64,000 nucleotides of DNA, taken from positions 46,631,530 through 46,695,529 of the forward strand of contig NC_135721.1 in the NCBI RefSeq assembly GCF_964656455.1, written 5' to 3'. This document shows positions 1-12,469 of this stretch, piece after piece. Each line of letters begins with the position of its first letter. Within the stretch, counting starts at the first letter, position 1. The stretch is from Halichoerus grypus (taxonomy: Eukaryota; Chordata; Mammalia; Carnivora; Phocidae). The position numbers and the translations under genes are program-made. Below the pieces are notes generated by a model that worked only from the letters and a program-made list of their open reading frames with translations, searched no databases and was not told the origin of the DNA.

Positions 1-754
1 AGCTTTTGCCTCTTCAGAAATAATCCTTAAGGTATTTTCTCCCAAAAAAGTTCATAGGGGGCTTCCCGTAACATCATGTAGTTTCAGATATCCAGCCCCC
101 CATGCCAAGTTTCTATTAAAATAAATGGACAGCAGAACATTCATCCGGGCAAAAGTCTACATCTGATATAGAAGGAAAGAAAAAATGCAGCCCCAAACAG
201 AAAACTCTGAAAAATACATGCAGAGGAAACATTGAAGACAATCAGTGAGATGCACACTGGAGCTCCTCCTCCTGAGAAAGCTCTGCAGTATGGAACAAGC
301 TGCCAAGGACACTGCAAGATCCAAATCAAACGTTCCCAGTTTGGAAGGCTGTGCACTGAGAAGAACATTGACAGTGAGAGGGGAAGGCGTGGCTCAACTT
401 GGAATTCAACTCCATGCTGTCTAGTAGGTAACACCTTATGAGCAGCATCCAAAAGAAGCTTGAAGGCCCCAGATTTGTCACACTATCCTTGCCAACTGAA
501 AGACTGCAGGAATCAGCAGGAAGAAGGTGGAGAACTAGTATAGCCAACTACATGAGCCCCAGGGGCCAGACAGACAGAAAGACAAAGAAAGGCGGTCCCC
601 TCTGCCGAGGTTCCTCAAGAAGAAAGAACTACACTGAAAACCATGGATTGTTCAAAAATTGCTTATGAGACAGACAATAAGAACCCAGAGGGAAAATGGT
701 AGAGACCCACTACTTCATTCAGTACATAAAAAATTAATACTCTAAGGAATAAAT
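1..754. other. Unique sequence, no gene recognised
   Basis: No repeat family or coding exon is recognised. Short open frames (up to 103 codons on the minus strand at 141-452) show no domain, and their positions overlap on both strands, as expected by chance. Confidence 0.5.
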
Positions 755-1010
755 GTTCATTGTTTTAGTTACCGCAATAGTATTGTGGTTATATCCTTTT
801 GAAGAGGCCTTCTCAAGATACCTAAAGAAATATTTACAGAAGAATGAGATGACATCTGGGATTCACCTCAAAATAATCAAGAAGAAAGGAGTGGGGAGGG
901 ATATAAATGAAACAGGATTGACCCTAAATTTGTAAGTGCAAATCTCATTATAATGCACATAAGAGCTCCTTACATTATTTTCTACATTTTCATAACAAGA
1001 AGTTAAAAGA
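755..1010 (+). mobile_element. Old L1 3' end (fragment)
   Basis: The text resembles the 3' UTR of old mammalian L1 elements: a stretch like 'catctgggattcacctcaaaataatc' in form, then a G-rich 'gtggggaggg' run, 'gatgaaacaggattg'-like text and a terminal A-rich block near 1005-1020. It is diverged and has no clear target-site duplication. The 60-codon open frame at 753-935 lies inside it and is not a gene. Confidence 0.5.
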
Positions 1011-4000
1011 AAAAAAAAACAATTCTAGGAGAGTTAATGTTTAAATATAAATAAAAAACCCATAAAATATTGGGGAAAATATTGGTAAACATATATATAA
1101 GTCTTTACAACGTGTAACAATGTAGGTAGAATCTATCAAGGAAAAAGTTACTATGTTTGAATACATAAAATGGAAAATATCTACATTTATATCTACCTAT
1201 AGTTATACATACAGATACACATAAAACACAGACACACATATATATATAGTTTCAGAAAATAATAACAAGGGAAATTGCACATGTTAATTTTTAAACAGGT
1301 TATAAAACTAATACAGTATCATTCAAAATTTTGTATGTTTGTATTAATTTGTTCCTTTTGCTAAGAGCTGGGCCATCAAAGCAAAGAACTAAGACAGAGT
1401 CTGTGCCTCAAGTGGAGGTGGATAATAAATAATCCACTACACCTAAAGTGTTTATGTGCTATGAATGAGAAGCACAGAGAATTATGATACCATATAATAG
1501 GAGACACAATCCAATTGAGTTGAGGAAGGGCAACAAGGAAGAATCCCTTGATTTTTTTAGATGACAACTCTGAGAGGTCCCTGGGAACTAACTAGAAGGA
1601 AATAAACCTTAAATAAAAGTATAATTTTCACATTCATAGAATGGCAGGTAAATTTTTATTTTATTCAATAAACTTTTTTATAATTTTAAATAATATATTG
1701 AATTGCTTTTACAAATTGAGAAAGCAAAGCACATATTACAAAAATAAAATACAAGAATGAACAACTAAAAACTGGTTTTTCTTTCATATTATAGCTTCTT
1801 TCTCAATAATACAAATGTATTTTGTTTGAGAGGATTTCAATCCTCAAAGTGAAAAGGTGATTTTTTTTTTTTTTTTTTAGTTTATCTTGGAAAGTTCCAA
1901 CGTAATTAGTAAATTAAATGTCGAGTGAATCAGAATTTTTGTTGAAACTGAAACATGATTATTTTTCATTTGCCAAGGCCTGGCAAAGTGACTAAATATA
2001 TATGCATCTTGAAAGGAGATGGAGGAATTTGGAGTGGGCACAATGCACACTGACTATAGGTGGGTATTGATTTCTAAGTGTCAAGTGAAAAAACTAGAAA
2101 TAGAACACAGAGCGAGAGACAGAAGAAAAGTGAATGGGAGGGAAGGCGACAGAAGGGGCCAGGAAGGGAGGGGAGAAAACAGGTATCTGGGTGCACAGGT
2201 GGAAGGCACACATATGCCTGCTCAAATATACCGCCAGGGTGTACAAACTGCCAATGCCTCCAAATAATGGGACATTGAAAACCTTTTTACTTTATTTATT
2301 TGGTTTTGCTAGCATTGCTCTTATTCGTAGGAAAAAACCAATAAGCACTTAAGTTTGTCAGTACAACTTGAAGCCCATGGAGTTTTTAAGCTTACAAATC
2401 CTTCTAAGAAATATAATTTCCTAATCACAATCTCCTCTGCAAGAAATGGGGAAAAAAATGTTTCATTTGCAAAAAATCATCTTTTGTTTTTGAGGCAAAG
2501 GAAAATCTAGCAATAACTCTTTTTTGTTTGAAATTAAGAAAATTTAAATTTTCTGTCACTTTAACCTAATGGGTTCAGATTTATGCCAATATTTGACTTC
2601 ACCAAGGACCATAATTTCTGTACCTAATGTGATGGGAATCATAATGAACAAGATGGTGGAAAAGGAGAGGCATAATTTTAAAGTTAGACTGGCGTGGCTG
2701 TTTCTAATATTAGCAAAGGTTATTTAGCCTTCCAGAGCACCCGTTTACATCTGTAAAAATCAGCTTGTCAAAATAACATGATGTGTATGTAAAATCAGTT
2801 TTTGGTAAGCAGTAAAGGAATGAATAAAAGATAACCTGTTAATGTATTAATAAATACTCAGGACTGCATACAAATGTTTTAACCAAACTACTTTTACTGT
2901 TTCATCATTCTGTTCTTTAAGACTCAAGAAATGGCAGGGTTGTTGGGTTTTTTTTCCTGTGTTCAAAGTTCTTATTCGCAGGTGGTTTCCCTTATACCTC
3001 CATCTTTTATGTTTTGATTTAAGATGACAACATTTCTATTCAGAATTATGAAGAATAGTCTTCAAGTGAAAAATAATTCTAAACTATGTGTCTGTCATAT
3101 TAAATAAATTGAAAACCCCTCCAATCCACTTAAAACCAGGAATAACTATGAGTGACCATTTTTGGTAGGCAATTTCCTTGCAAAGAAATATCCTATGGTT
3201 GAATTACAGAAAAGCTTGCATGAAAAAGGTATTAATATTAACTGAGGAAGCCCAGACTGCATTTTACTCACGAGATTTAGGTTTGAGCTGATTAAAGAGT
3301 ACTTAATAAATCCACTTGGGCAAAGTTATGGCACTTGGGGGGAGATTTGAAATAGGACTATAATTGTGAAAAGTTCATGGGATGCCAATTCATACCAGCA
3401 ACTTAATAAAGGTGGCCAGAAGTAACAGGTCTGGGACTGCGGCTCAGATAAATTTTCCAAGGTAAAACAGCCACTGAAAAGGTGTTATACACAAAAATAG
3501 AATTTTCTTTCATGATGCACAGCAGCTGAGGTTTTCAAGAGACAAAGAACCTAGCAACTCGATGGATAATAGTGTGTTTGCTACTAGAAAGCAGAGGAAA
3601 TAAGGAGCTGAAGATGGGAGGCTTGAATAAACCAGATAGGACTGAAATGCCATGTGCTTTGATAGTCACCAAGCAAAATACAAAGTTTAGACTGTGGGTG
3701 GAGACCTTAGAACTACAGAGAAAGTATCTTTCTTTCTTTTTTTCTTTTTTTTTTTTTCCACTTCATTTGTTGGATTATGTAGAGAAGAACAGCTTTCTGC
3801 TTAAATGGTCTGCTGCACATTCATCTATTTGGGGACAGAACGTGAGCATCCTAAATGGAATAAATTCATCCTGTCTCAATGGCATATCCGATGCAATATT
3901 CTTTAACCTACTGCATTAAATGCAACCTCTATATCTGTTGTACACAATTTGCTAGCATTAGGCAAATTCTTAAACCAAGGGTCACTTGACTCTCTTATTA

Positions 4001-4019
4001 GAGTTTTCTCTATAATTAG
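1011..4019. other. Unique AT-rich sequence
   Basis: No gene is seen. It contains AT and CA low-complexity text near 1195-1250 and a T-run at about 1861-1879. The 115-codon frame at 3572-3919 includes a poly-phenylalanine stretch from a T-rich tract and is judged spurious. Confidence 0.5.
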
Positions 4020-4165
4020 AAACCATCTAGGAACCTGTGAAAAATTACAATCTCCATCTCTCAACATTCAGATTCTGATTCAGTAGATCTCAGGTGGGGC
4101 AGAGTTAACAAATGTCTGAAGTGACTCCAAAGGTAGGTGGTCCACAGGATGAAACCATATTCGAG
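4020..4165. mobile_element. Possible MER5-type hAT DNA transposon remnant
   Basis: The pattern of 'attctgattcagtagatctcaggtggggc' flanked by short 'aacctg' and 'ccacagg' text resembles the non-autonomous hAT-Charlie MER5 group. It is strongly diverged and could be another old DNA transposon. Confidence 0.35.
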
Positions 4166-4539
4166 AGAACAACAAACTCTATACCCATCCATTTATCAAA
4201 GAGAAAAACAAGAAATTCACTTAGATCCTAATTGTTCCATTTTTTTCCTACTCCTCAGCCTTCAAGAAAATAACAAATTAAGAAGCAGACCCATCAATGG
4301 ATGCTAAAACCAGTGGGTGAAGTTTGATATTTTCATAATCTGGAAGTAGCTCTCCAAGAAATATGTATTAATTGTGGTACTTAATAAGTAAATTTAAATT
4401 GACCTTACAGTGATGACATCTGGCAGACACCCTTTTAGCCAAGTGATAAAAATGAACATCAGCTGCCATGAGACAAATCAACCTTGGATTTGAATAGAGT
4501 AACAAGTCTGTGATATTTCTGCCAAAACCACAAAACCTG

Positions 4540-5140
4540 AATTGGATCATGAGGAAATATTTAACAAATATGTCATGAAATTAACTGGGCTCTACAGTTT
4601 AAAAGTATTAAGTCATGAAAGCCAAGGAAGGACTGAGAAATTGTTCCAAAGTGAAGGAGACTAAGGCAACTTGACAACTAAATCCCATACAGGATCCCAG
4701 ATTCAATGCTGGACCGGAAAGAAAAGAGGAAAAAAAAGAAGCAGGTCAAATATGTTTGTTTGATTCTTTCTTTGATTGTTGCTATAAGTGACAACACTGG
4801 GATAGTGGAAAGAAATTTGAATGGAGGTTGAGGGTAAGGTGGTCGTACTGTACCAATGTTAATTTCCTGATTCTGACAAATTTACTGCTGTTATGTACGA
4901 GAGTAGCCTTGTTTTAGAAAAATATACATTCAACAATTTAAAGTTAATGGGGCATCATATCTGTGTCTTATTCTTAAATGATACAGAAAATACAGAGAAA
5001 GCTAGACAGACAGAGAGAGAGAATGATAAAGCAAATGTGGTCAAATGTTAAGAAAAGTAGAATCTGAGTGAAGGGTATGCAGTGTTGTACGTTCTTGAAA
5101 CTTTTCTATGATTCTGAAATCACTTCAAATTAAAAAGTAA
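4540..5140 (+). mobile_element. Old L1 3' end
   Basis: Recognised L1 3' UTR features in order are 'actgttccaaagtgaaggagactaa'-like text, 'gatcccagattcaatgctggaccgg', 'taccaatgttaatttcctgattctgac', 'agtgaagggtatgcag' and 'cttcaaattaaaaagt' at the end. A second, independent copy of the same 3' end is at 27,930-28,190. Confidence 0.65.
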
Positions 5141-5269
5141 AAATTGAGAGAGAGGGAGAGAGAGCACAATCTCAAATTCATCATTATAAAATAGCAATGT
5201 GAATTCCCAGTATGAGCAACAAGCACCAGGTTTTATATTTATCCCACTATATGCCATTTACAAGGGATA

Positions 5270-5830
5270 GATCTAATATATAAAGTCACAGGAATGTTGA
5301 AAGTCAAAGATATGTCTGCAAATACTACCCAAAACAAACTGGTACGGGTATACTAATGAGAAACAAAGCAAGTATTAGGTACAAAGCATTGCAAGAAATA
5401 AGGGAAGGTTGTGATAAGACTTTTAATTGGTTAGTTTTAAATATATGCACCTAATTACACAGTATCAAAACAGAAGATATAAAGCAAAAACTGACAGAAC
5501 CATAAGCAGAAATAGACAAGTTCACAGTGAGATGAGAGATTTTAACACATCATTCTGGAACCAATAGATCAAGCAGACAAGAATCAGTAGCACATGGAAA
5601 CTTGTACATTAGCAAGCTTGACATATGAGCTTACATAGAATGCTGCCCCCATACCTGCAGGATATTTTGAAGCACATATCATTTTAAAGCACATACAGAA
5701 TACTTACAAAAACTTCCCAAATATTTGCACCACACATAAAGTAAGTCTCATTACATTTTAAAGGATTGGTATCACATGGCTGACATTCTCTAACCAAAAT
5801 GCAAATAATGAAGAAATCAATAACTGAAAG
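5270..5830 (+). mobile_element. L1 ORF2 endonuclease-region fossil
   Basis: The DNA follows the order of the L1 ORF2 5' half: 'atatatgcacctaattacac', 'aaaactgacagaaccataag', 'gaaatagacaagttcacagt', 'gagattttaacacatcattctgg' and 'gatcaagcagacaagaatcagtag'. Stops and indels break every frame, so it codes for nothing now. Confidence 0.6.
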
Positions 5831-6054
5831 ATAACAACGTATATTATATAAGCTTGGAATCCCCTGTATATGGGAATTCCAGATCTAGTTTACCACAGTC
5901 CCTACTAGTCCCTATTGAGCCAGAAGCAGGACAGAATGAAGTGGCTATTCATCATTATGCAATGATGCATTATCATTACTAGCCATTCTGTTGGTTTGCA
6001 TAGTAAACAGCTTTTCTTGATACTCATGTCACTATCTAAAATGGGCAAGGAGAG

Positions 6055-6261
6055 GGTGCCTGGGTGGCTCAGTTGGTTAAGCGACTGCCTTCAGCTCAGG
6101 TCATGATCCTGGAGTCCTGGGATTGAGTCCCACGTCGGGCTCCCTGCTCAGCAGGGAGTCTGCTTCTCCCTCTGACCCTACCCCCTCTTGGGCTCTCTCT
6201 CTCACTCTCTCTCTCTCAAATAAATAAATAAAATCTTTAAAAATAAATAAATAAATAAAAT
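6055..6261 (+). mobile_element. Can-SINE with 17-bp target-site duplication
   Basis: This is a full tRNA-Lys-derived carnivore SINE: a tRNA-like head from 6055, a CT-rich segment near 6180-6215 and an (AAAT)n tail. The 17-bp direct repeat aaaatgggcaaggagag lies at 6038-6054 and again at 6262-6278, an intact target-site duplication that fixes both ends. Confidence 0.95.
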
Positions 6262-6414
6262 AAAATGGGCAAGGAGAGACAAGCCAATGGGAATATTTCA
6301 AGAAAAATAGGTATATAATGTATTCACTGAGCAAAGAAAGTGGGTGTTAGGAGAATATGACTTAGTATGTTACGATTAGGCAAACCATAATGCAAACTAT
6401 GATCAGTATACAGA

Positions 6415-7560
6415 AAAGGTGAGTGATGAAAAATCAATGAACTTCAAAGAAAGAACTGAAATTTCTAAACTTTTCAAGGTAAGTAAAATAAGCATTGCTA
6501 TAGTACAATGCCACTATGTAATAAGTGAAAATTTCCTCAGGCTTTAAAACCTCTTGCAGGTGGTGAGCTTATTAAAAAAAAGAAAAAGTGTCTAGGGAAT
6601 GCCTCAAATTATGTGCATTAAGCAGAAATAATCAATTGCAAAAATACGTCCAGCCAGAAATATTATAGCTCAATGTATTGTAGATTTGGCTAAGCATTTA
6701 TAGGACACAGTGCATGAAAAAGTTAAATCTTTTGTGGCATTTTCTATTGCAGCTGATGAAAGCACAGATATAAATAACACCACACAGTTAGCTATATTTA
6801 TTCATGATGTCAAAAGGAATTTTGATGTGACCAAAGGACTTTTGGGCAGAATGCCCATGATAGGAATAACATCAGGAAATGATTTTTTGTGTATGTTAGG
6901 AAAATGGTCATGTTGGACAAATTCAAAATTAGTAGTCAAGACTACAGACAGTGGGCCTATAATGGTCAGTGCTATAAAGTTTAATTCAAGATAGCAACAT
7001 GTTCCTAGGTTATAGAACATTGCATCATTCACCAGAGAGATCTCTGTGCTAAAAGTTAAAAATGAAATTCATTGTCAAAGTAGCCATTACTACACAGACT
7101 GTGTGAATCTCAGACAACCCAGTAGTTGGCTTGATGAATTAGACACTGTCTGTTGGAAAGGAGCTGGGTTAGTGGTGATACGGAGCTGAGGATATTTTTT
7201 AAACTATTCAAAAAAACTTTACTTGCTTTGTGTTATCCAAGAAAAACCCCCAGACTAGTTTACCAGTCAAAACTGGATCAGGTTTGCTCTTTTGGGTAGA
7301 CATTCACAACCCACCTAAACCCTGAATATTTCTTTGAATGGTGTTCATACGTACTTATACAAAAATGTATGATTCCATTCACTTCTAGAAAAATCGTGGC
7401 ATTGGGAAGGCCTTGGGCAAGGAATAATAACTAGGTCACCTTCCTACCCTGAAACTGGTTTCTAGGAATGAAAGTATTGCCTCAACTACACTCTTGAACT
7501 TGTGGAATTGAGGACTGAATTCCAAAAACTATCATCTGACTTTACGTTTTATAAAAATGA
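6415..7560 (+). pseudogene. hAT/ZBED-type transposase-derived fossil
   Basis: The clearest part is an open frame at 6710-6994 (94 codons). Near its start is FSIAADESTDINNTTQLAIF, the 'DEST-D...Q-L-IFI' signature of the hAT transposase core found in ZBED-like and GTF2IRD2-like domesticated families, where it spans the first catalytic aspartate region. A 'TTDSG..M' motif follows near its end. Upstream in other frames, 'ALKPLAGGELIKK' (about 6541-6580) and 'KISKLFKVSK' (about 6460-6490) match the order of the family's N-terminal part. After 6994 the similarity continues only in short shifted pieces. Stops and frameshifts break the reading, and the visible coding part is far shorter than a complete transposase of about 600 residues. 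It is therefore a dead DNA transposon or a decayed retrocopy of a transposase-derived gene. The preceding SINE inserted independently. Which hAT subfamily it belongs to cannot be decided by eye. Confidence 0.7.
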
Positions 7561-7861
7561 CCAAACATTTTGCAGTTAGCCTTCCTCTTTGAAGGAAGAA
7601 CCAAACAGAAGATACTAAAGTAGAGTGCAACCAAGGACTAGAAACCAAATACGACGATATTAAAATATAAGAATTCCACATGTACCTCAGATAAAGTTGT
7701 ACTAAATACAAAAACAACTGTGCTAAAATACTATCCATATTCAGAATTACCTATATCAGTTATTTTCAAATTATGAAAATGAATAAAATGTAAACACTGC
7801 CCCCACTTAAAAACATTATGGTTGAATACTATTGAACACTGAAATTCAAAATGCAAGACTA

Positions 7862-8062
7862 AGGGCACCTGGGTGCCTCAGTGGGTTGAGAGTCAGACTC
7901 TTGTTTTGGGTCAGGTCGTGATCTCGGGTCGTGAGATCCAGCCCCAAGTCAGGCTCTGCACTCAGTGGGGAGTCTGCTTGAAGATTCTCTCCCACTGCCC
8001 CTCCCCTCGCTCACTCCTGCTCTCTCTCTCTCTCTCAGATAAATAAATAAATGTTTATTTTT
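7862..8062 (+). mobile_element. Older Can-SINE, first of a tandem pair
   Basis: This is a complete SINE with a 'gtcagactcttg' variant body, more diverged than its neighbour. It is flanked by aaaatgcaagacta at 7848-7861 and aaaatgcaagagta at 8063-8076, which serve as its target-site duplication. Confidence 0.9.
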
Positions 8063-8076
8063 AAAATGCAAGAGTA

Positions 8077-8267
8077 GGGGCACCTGGGTGGCTCAGTTGG
8101 TTAAGCGACTGCCTTCGGCTCAGGTCATGATCCTGGAGTCCCAGGATCGAGTCCTGCATCGGGCTCCCTGCTCAGCAGGGAGTCTGCTTCTCCCTCTGAC
8201 CCTCTCCCCTCTCATGTGCTCTCTCTCTCTCATTCTCTCTCTTTCAAATAAAAAAAAAATTTTTTTT
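8077..8267 (+). mobile_element. Younger Can-SINE, second of a tandem pair
   Basis: This full SINE has the 'ctgccttcggctcaggtcatg' type head and an A-rich tail ending in a T-run. It is bounded on the left by the repeat at 8063-8076 and on the right by aaatgcaaggcta at 8268-8280. It therefore landed in the target duplication left by the first SINE. Confidence 0.9.
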
Positions 8268-8539
8268 AAATGCAAGGCTAACATTCATATCTTCGTTCAG
8301 TTAAAATAAGCTATAAGGGTTTGAGTTCCAAATCAAAGAAGTAACAAATTATGAAAGATCATAAATAATTATGTTGTTCTATTTGTAGTTTTCATTTTCT
8401 GTATTAAAAAAATCTCTAGTTCATGCATTTCTATGTTATATATTTCCATCCTTTATCATTTATTTATGTCACTTCCCTGACCCTTTTAACCATGTATGTA
8501 GCCTCTTTTTTTTTTTTTACCTCCAGATCTACATTTTTA

Positions 8540-9264
8540 ACTACCTCCTAGCTATCAATATTTTTGGATGTCTATGGCACATCAAACTCAACATCTCTAA
8601 ACCTGAATTTAGGTTTATCTAATCTTATCTCAGGAATTCCTAATCCTGGCTTATCAGCCAGTCCCTTTAACCAGCACTTCATGCTGAATCCAAATTGCCT
8701 TCCACCTAGAATGTCTCCTTCTCCATCACCCAATGCAGCCAGCTTTCTTCATAATAGCTCTCCTGTCTATCTTCTCCTTTGCAGTCCCATTGCCTTGGGT
8801 TAGTTCTCGGTCACTGTCACATCAAGTGTCTGCAGTGTCCTCTTTGATATATTTCCTGCCCTCAAATTCTCCAACCTTGGTCCATCCTGTGCAATATCCC
8901 AAAGTAAATCTTTTTCAATACACTACTGATGAGGGCCCCTCTTCTGCCTACACTGTTACTGACTTTGTGCTACTACTGACCACCCACAGTATAAAGGTTG
9001 TGCTCCTTAGCCTGGCAGAGAGTCCCCGTGGTCTGCTCCCACCCTAACTCTCAAAGTCCTGATGCCCACAACTCCCCATCATGCATATTCTCAAGTAACT
9101 AACAGATTACCCAATGCACTGCAATGGTATTTAACCTTTCCCCCACATTCTTCTCTTAGCTCATGACTAGAATGCCCTTCTGCCCCATTTCCACAGGTGT
9201 TACACACTTGAAATTCGCTGAGAGTCAATCTCAAATGTTCTCACCACAAACACACACACGGCAA
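8540..9264 (+). mobile_element. L2 (LINE2) fragment, 5' part of the split element
   Basis: The sequence has L2 ORF2 3' character: 'catcaaactcaacatctctaaacc', 'cctaatcctggcttatcagcc', and CT-rich text leading to 'cttctcttagctcatgactagaatgccc'. Open frames at 8564-8803 and 8733-9047 are remnants or chance. The matching L2 3' end continues after 9376. Confidence 0.5.
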
Positions 9265-9375
9265 CCATGTGAGGTAGCAGATATGTTAATTAGCTTGACT
9301 GTGGCAATCATTTCACCATATCAAAAACATCCCGTTTATGCCTTAACCGTATCCAATTTTTATCTGTTGAAAAAG
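9265..9375 (+). mobile_element. L1 3'-end piece inside L2
   Basis: The text 'gatatgttaattagcttgac', 'ggcaatcatttcaccatatc' and 'ccgtatccaatttttatctg' matches the typical old L1 3' terminus. It sits between two parts of an L2 element. Confidence 0.55.
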
Positions 9376-9510
9376 AACTTTCTCACCACTAGAATACGAG
9401 CAGGACATGGATTTGTCAGTTTTGTTTATTGCTATGTACACAACATGCAAACCAGTGCCGGGCCTGCAAGAGTGCTCAATCAATACTCGTTCAATGAAAA
9501 AAAAAAATGA
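9376..9510 (+). mobile_element. L2 3' end
   Basis: The L2 terminal block is recognisable: 'ccactagaatacgagcagg', 'gttttgtttattgctatgta', 'agtgccgggcctgcaagag', 'tgctcaatcaatactcgttc', and a terminal 'aatgaa' followed by an A-run. Confidence 0.7.
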
Positions 9511-12469
9511 TACGGAGAAGACCTCCCAGGTTAATAAAATACTTCCTGAGAATCTAGAGAAGACCATTCATTCACCCAACAAATACTTCTTAGGTTTCAG
9601 TGATGATTCAGGGGCAGTGCTAGACACTAAGTGTATATAGTGGCGGGGGGGGGGGACAAAAATGTAATACACTGGCTACCATCATGGAGTTTCCAGTCTA
9701 GTGTGGAATCACTGAGGAAACACAACCAACCAAACAACAGCGACCTGCGCCTGAAGTCAGTGGTCAGCAAGGAGCTGTTCAGGGCACGCACGGAGTTCCG
9801 TGCTTCTCTCTATTGGTCTGCAGCGAGTCCCGCCATGCTGCCCTGAAGGTGAAAGGGGACAGGTGGGTGGGACAGGCACAGCCAGCACCAGCTCTGCTTC
9901 CCTCTGAATTAAGTTAGTGGGCTGGCAGCAGGGAGGAGGCACAAGTAAAGTCTATTTTCCTGGAGAACGGTGGAGTTTAGATTCGGGCACTGGCAGGAAG
10001 GCAGTTTTTCTGAAGTATTCCCATGGCTGCTTTCAGTAAGGTCCTCATTAGCCTTGACGCAGGTTTCCCTTGATGATGCCCTTTACCCTGACTTGGAGAG
10101 ACTGCAGCTTTTAAGGAGGCAGTTCAGTCCCCACTGTGGCTCAGTCCTTGGCCTAATTTGGGTAGTACAATAATTCTCTCCAACTGTGAAGACGATGAGA
10201 CGAGTTTTCTGTGATTTCTTGTTTGAGAATTGATGACCAAAATCTACAAGGAAACCACCCAGCCTGTGAGTCTTTTGGACTCTGTTGCTGCTACGCTGGT
10301 GTCCTATTGGTATAACAGGCTCATCATGCAGCTGGTCCCGAAGTGAAGCGTCCCTGCTGCTCCCATAACTAGCTGTTTCAAATAATCACAGACTTTAGAA
10401 TTTGAAAGTTCTGATAGATCATCTGACCTAATCCCAGCATTTATTTTTTTAAAAAATTAGGAAACTGAGACCCTAAAAGGCTAAGTTGTTTCTATTTGAC
10501 AAATGTAATTTAGGGGTTAAAGAGACCTGGGATATCAATGCAACCTGAGTCATTAATGAGTGAAGCTTGTTAAAAAGTTCAGGATCTTTCTTACATAAAG
10601 TGTAATATTTTAAGGTAGCAGGAAAAGTACCTCCTAAGGTGTGTGTAATCTTTCATGGCCTTAATTCCATGTGGATCATGACATTACACAACACCTCACA
10701 GATACCATTTTCATCCAGACAAAGAGTTCTTTACCCATGGCCTTGGCCGCCTGTCTGGGCTGTCTCATTAAGAGGACACACTTGGAAAGCTTTCATACTG
10801 AACGCCATGTTGAAGCAATGCTGAAAAACAGCCATCCTGAAGTCAGAGCTACCTTGCAAACCTAACAATGGGGCTACTGGAGGCTAACACAGCCGAAGAA
10901 TCATGTGTTGCCTTGAACTTTAAGGATGTCTTTTAAAAAGCGATATAATGAGAATAGTATATGGTCATTTTTCCTTTTGTTCTTCAACAAATGTCTACAG
11001 AAAAAATCATAAATGGAAAGCAAAGTTTCTGTCATTCAATCACTAGTGGAAATGGAAATTCTTGTATGGTATGTGGTTTGCCACCTCTGACTATCAGTTT
11101 TCAGAAGCAGGGATGCCATGAGACAGACAGACGAGAGATGAGAGAGAGATGATAGATAGAAGATAGATAAATAGATAACTAAAGATAGATAAAAGAGAGA
11201 GAGAGGTAGGGGGAGGGAGGGTGGGAGGGAGGTGAAAAGGAGGGAAGGGAAAATACTCCTGATTTGGTTAGAAGTCTCCATTTGGGGGGATATAAATATA
11301 AATTTTATTTAAGTCATAAATTTCTCTGACTCTATGCTAGATCCCCTTTTCTATTTTTTTATGATGTCTTGGATTCCATACATTTCCAATTATATTCAGT
11401 TATTGAACATGTTCAATTCATTTTAAAACTTTAGCCTCCTATTTGTTCCAAAATGCTTCCTGTCCTCTAGTGCAGGGTAGGCATGTGGCTGAGGTGGGGA
11501 GGAGGATGTGACTGTTCATGGCACCCTTTCACTCCCTTGCTAAGAAACAGAAAGGGGAAGTGAGCAGAAAGAAATAGGAGAGAACGGACTGGTCTTGTGT
11601 CACATAGGACAGTGCAGGATGGTGCTGGCTTCCCTCTCGTCACATCTACTGCTGGTAACCCAAGGTGATGTGGGGGCCCCGAATGGATGTGGATGTTTTT
11701 CTTGTGAATGACATCCAGTATCACCCAGTTTCCTCCTTCCTTGGGGATGTTTTTAGAGGAGGACAGTTACATCATCCCCCAATCCTGCCAGAGGTACTCA
11801 CCCACAAATCTGCGCTGGGATTGAGACTACCAGTGCTCCCCTGAGCAGCCATGCAGACCGTCCCGTGTGTCAAGCCCCTTCTCTAAGTTCCAGCTTCTTT
11901 CACATGACCCACTGGAAGTGCTGAGATCCTCTACACCACCCTCTGAGAGCCACAGGGGCTGGGCACAGTGCACAACCATCTGTTCAAGTCCCGCTCTTTG
12001 AGATACTCAGAGATCTTTCCTTCCAAGACATTTAGGTCAGAAGTAGACATCAGCATCAATCTTTATGATCACATGTATCCCCAGGTTTTCAGGAGACTCA
12101 TGTCAGGCTCTCTCAAGAGCCTTCCCACCTACTATGGCCAAGACAGCACTGAGCGGGCTATAAACCATCCATACAAAAGCATCTGGTTGGGAGCAGTTGC
12201 CAATCTCTGTATCTGGCAGCACCCTCAACCTTTATGATTGATTTTCTTAGAACTCTCTTTGCTTGCTTCAAGGGGTGGAAAAGTCTCTCACCATGACACC
12301 GCACTCTATGTAAGGCCAATGTCTGCTCACTCCCACACCCCCACACCACCTGCTTCTCAGACTTCTTATGTGGACTGGGGAGGGGTGGCGGGATGGTACT
12401 TAATGGTGCTGAACTTATATCTCACCTCTAAGTAAGTCCCACAGAGGAAGAGTCTGGCAGCTTGGTAGG
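9511..12469. other. Unique sequence with simple repeats
   Basis: No gene is supported. It holds a G-run at about 9644-9655 and a moderately GC-rich stretch around 9720-9960. A purine tract of GATA, GAGA and GGGA units lies at 11,125-11,245. A short text near 10,385-10,500 with 'aggaaactgagaccctaaaag' may be a MIR-like relic. The 67-89 codon frames are unsupported. Confidence 0.5.
11125..11245 (+). repeat. GATA/GAGA/GGGA purine microsatellite
   Basis: The tract is a compound simple repeat: agac and gaga units, then gatagata-type units near 11,150-11,190, then gagaga, then ggga and ggagg units. It explains the low-complexity minus-strand open frame at 11,036-11,281. Confidence 0.85.
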
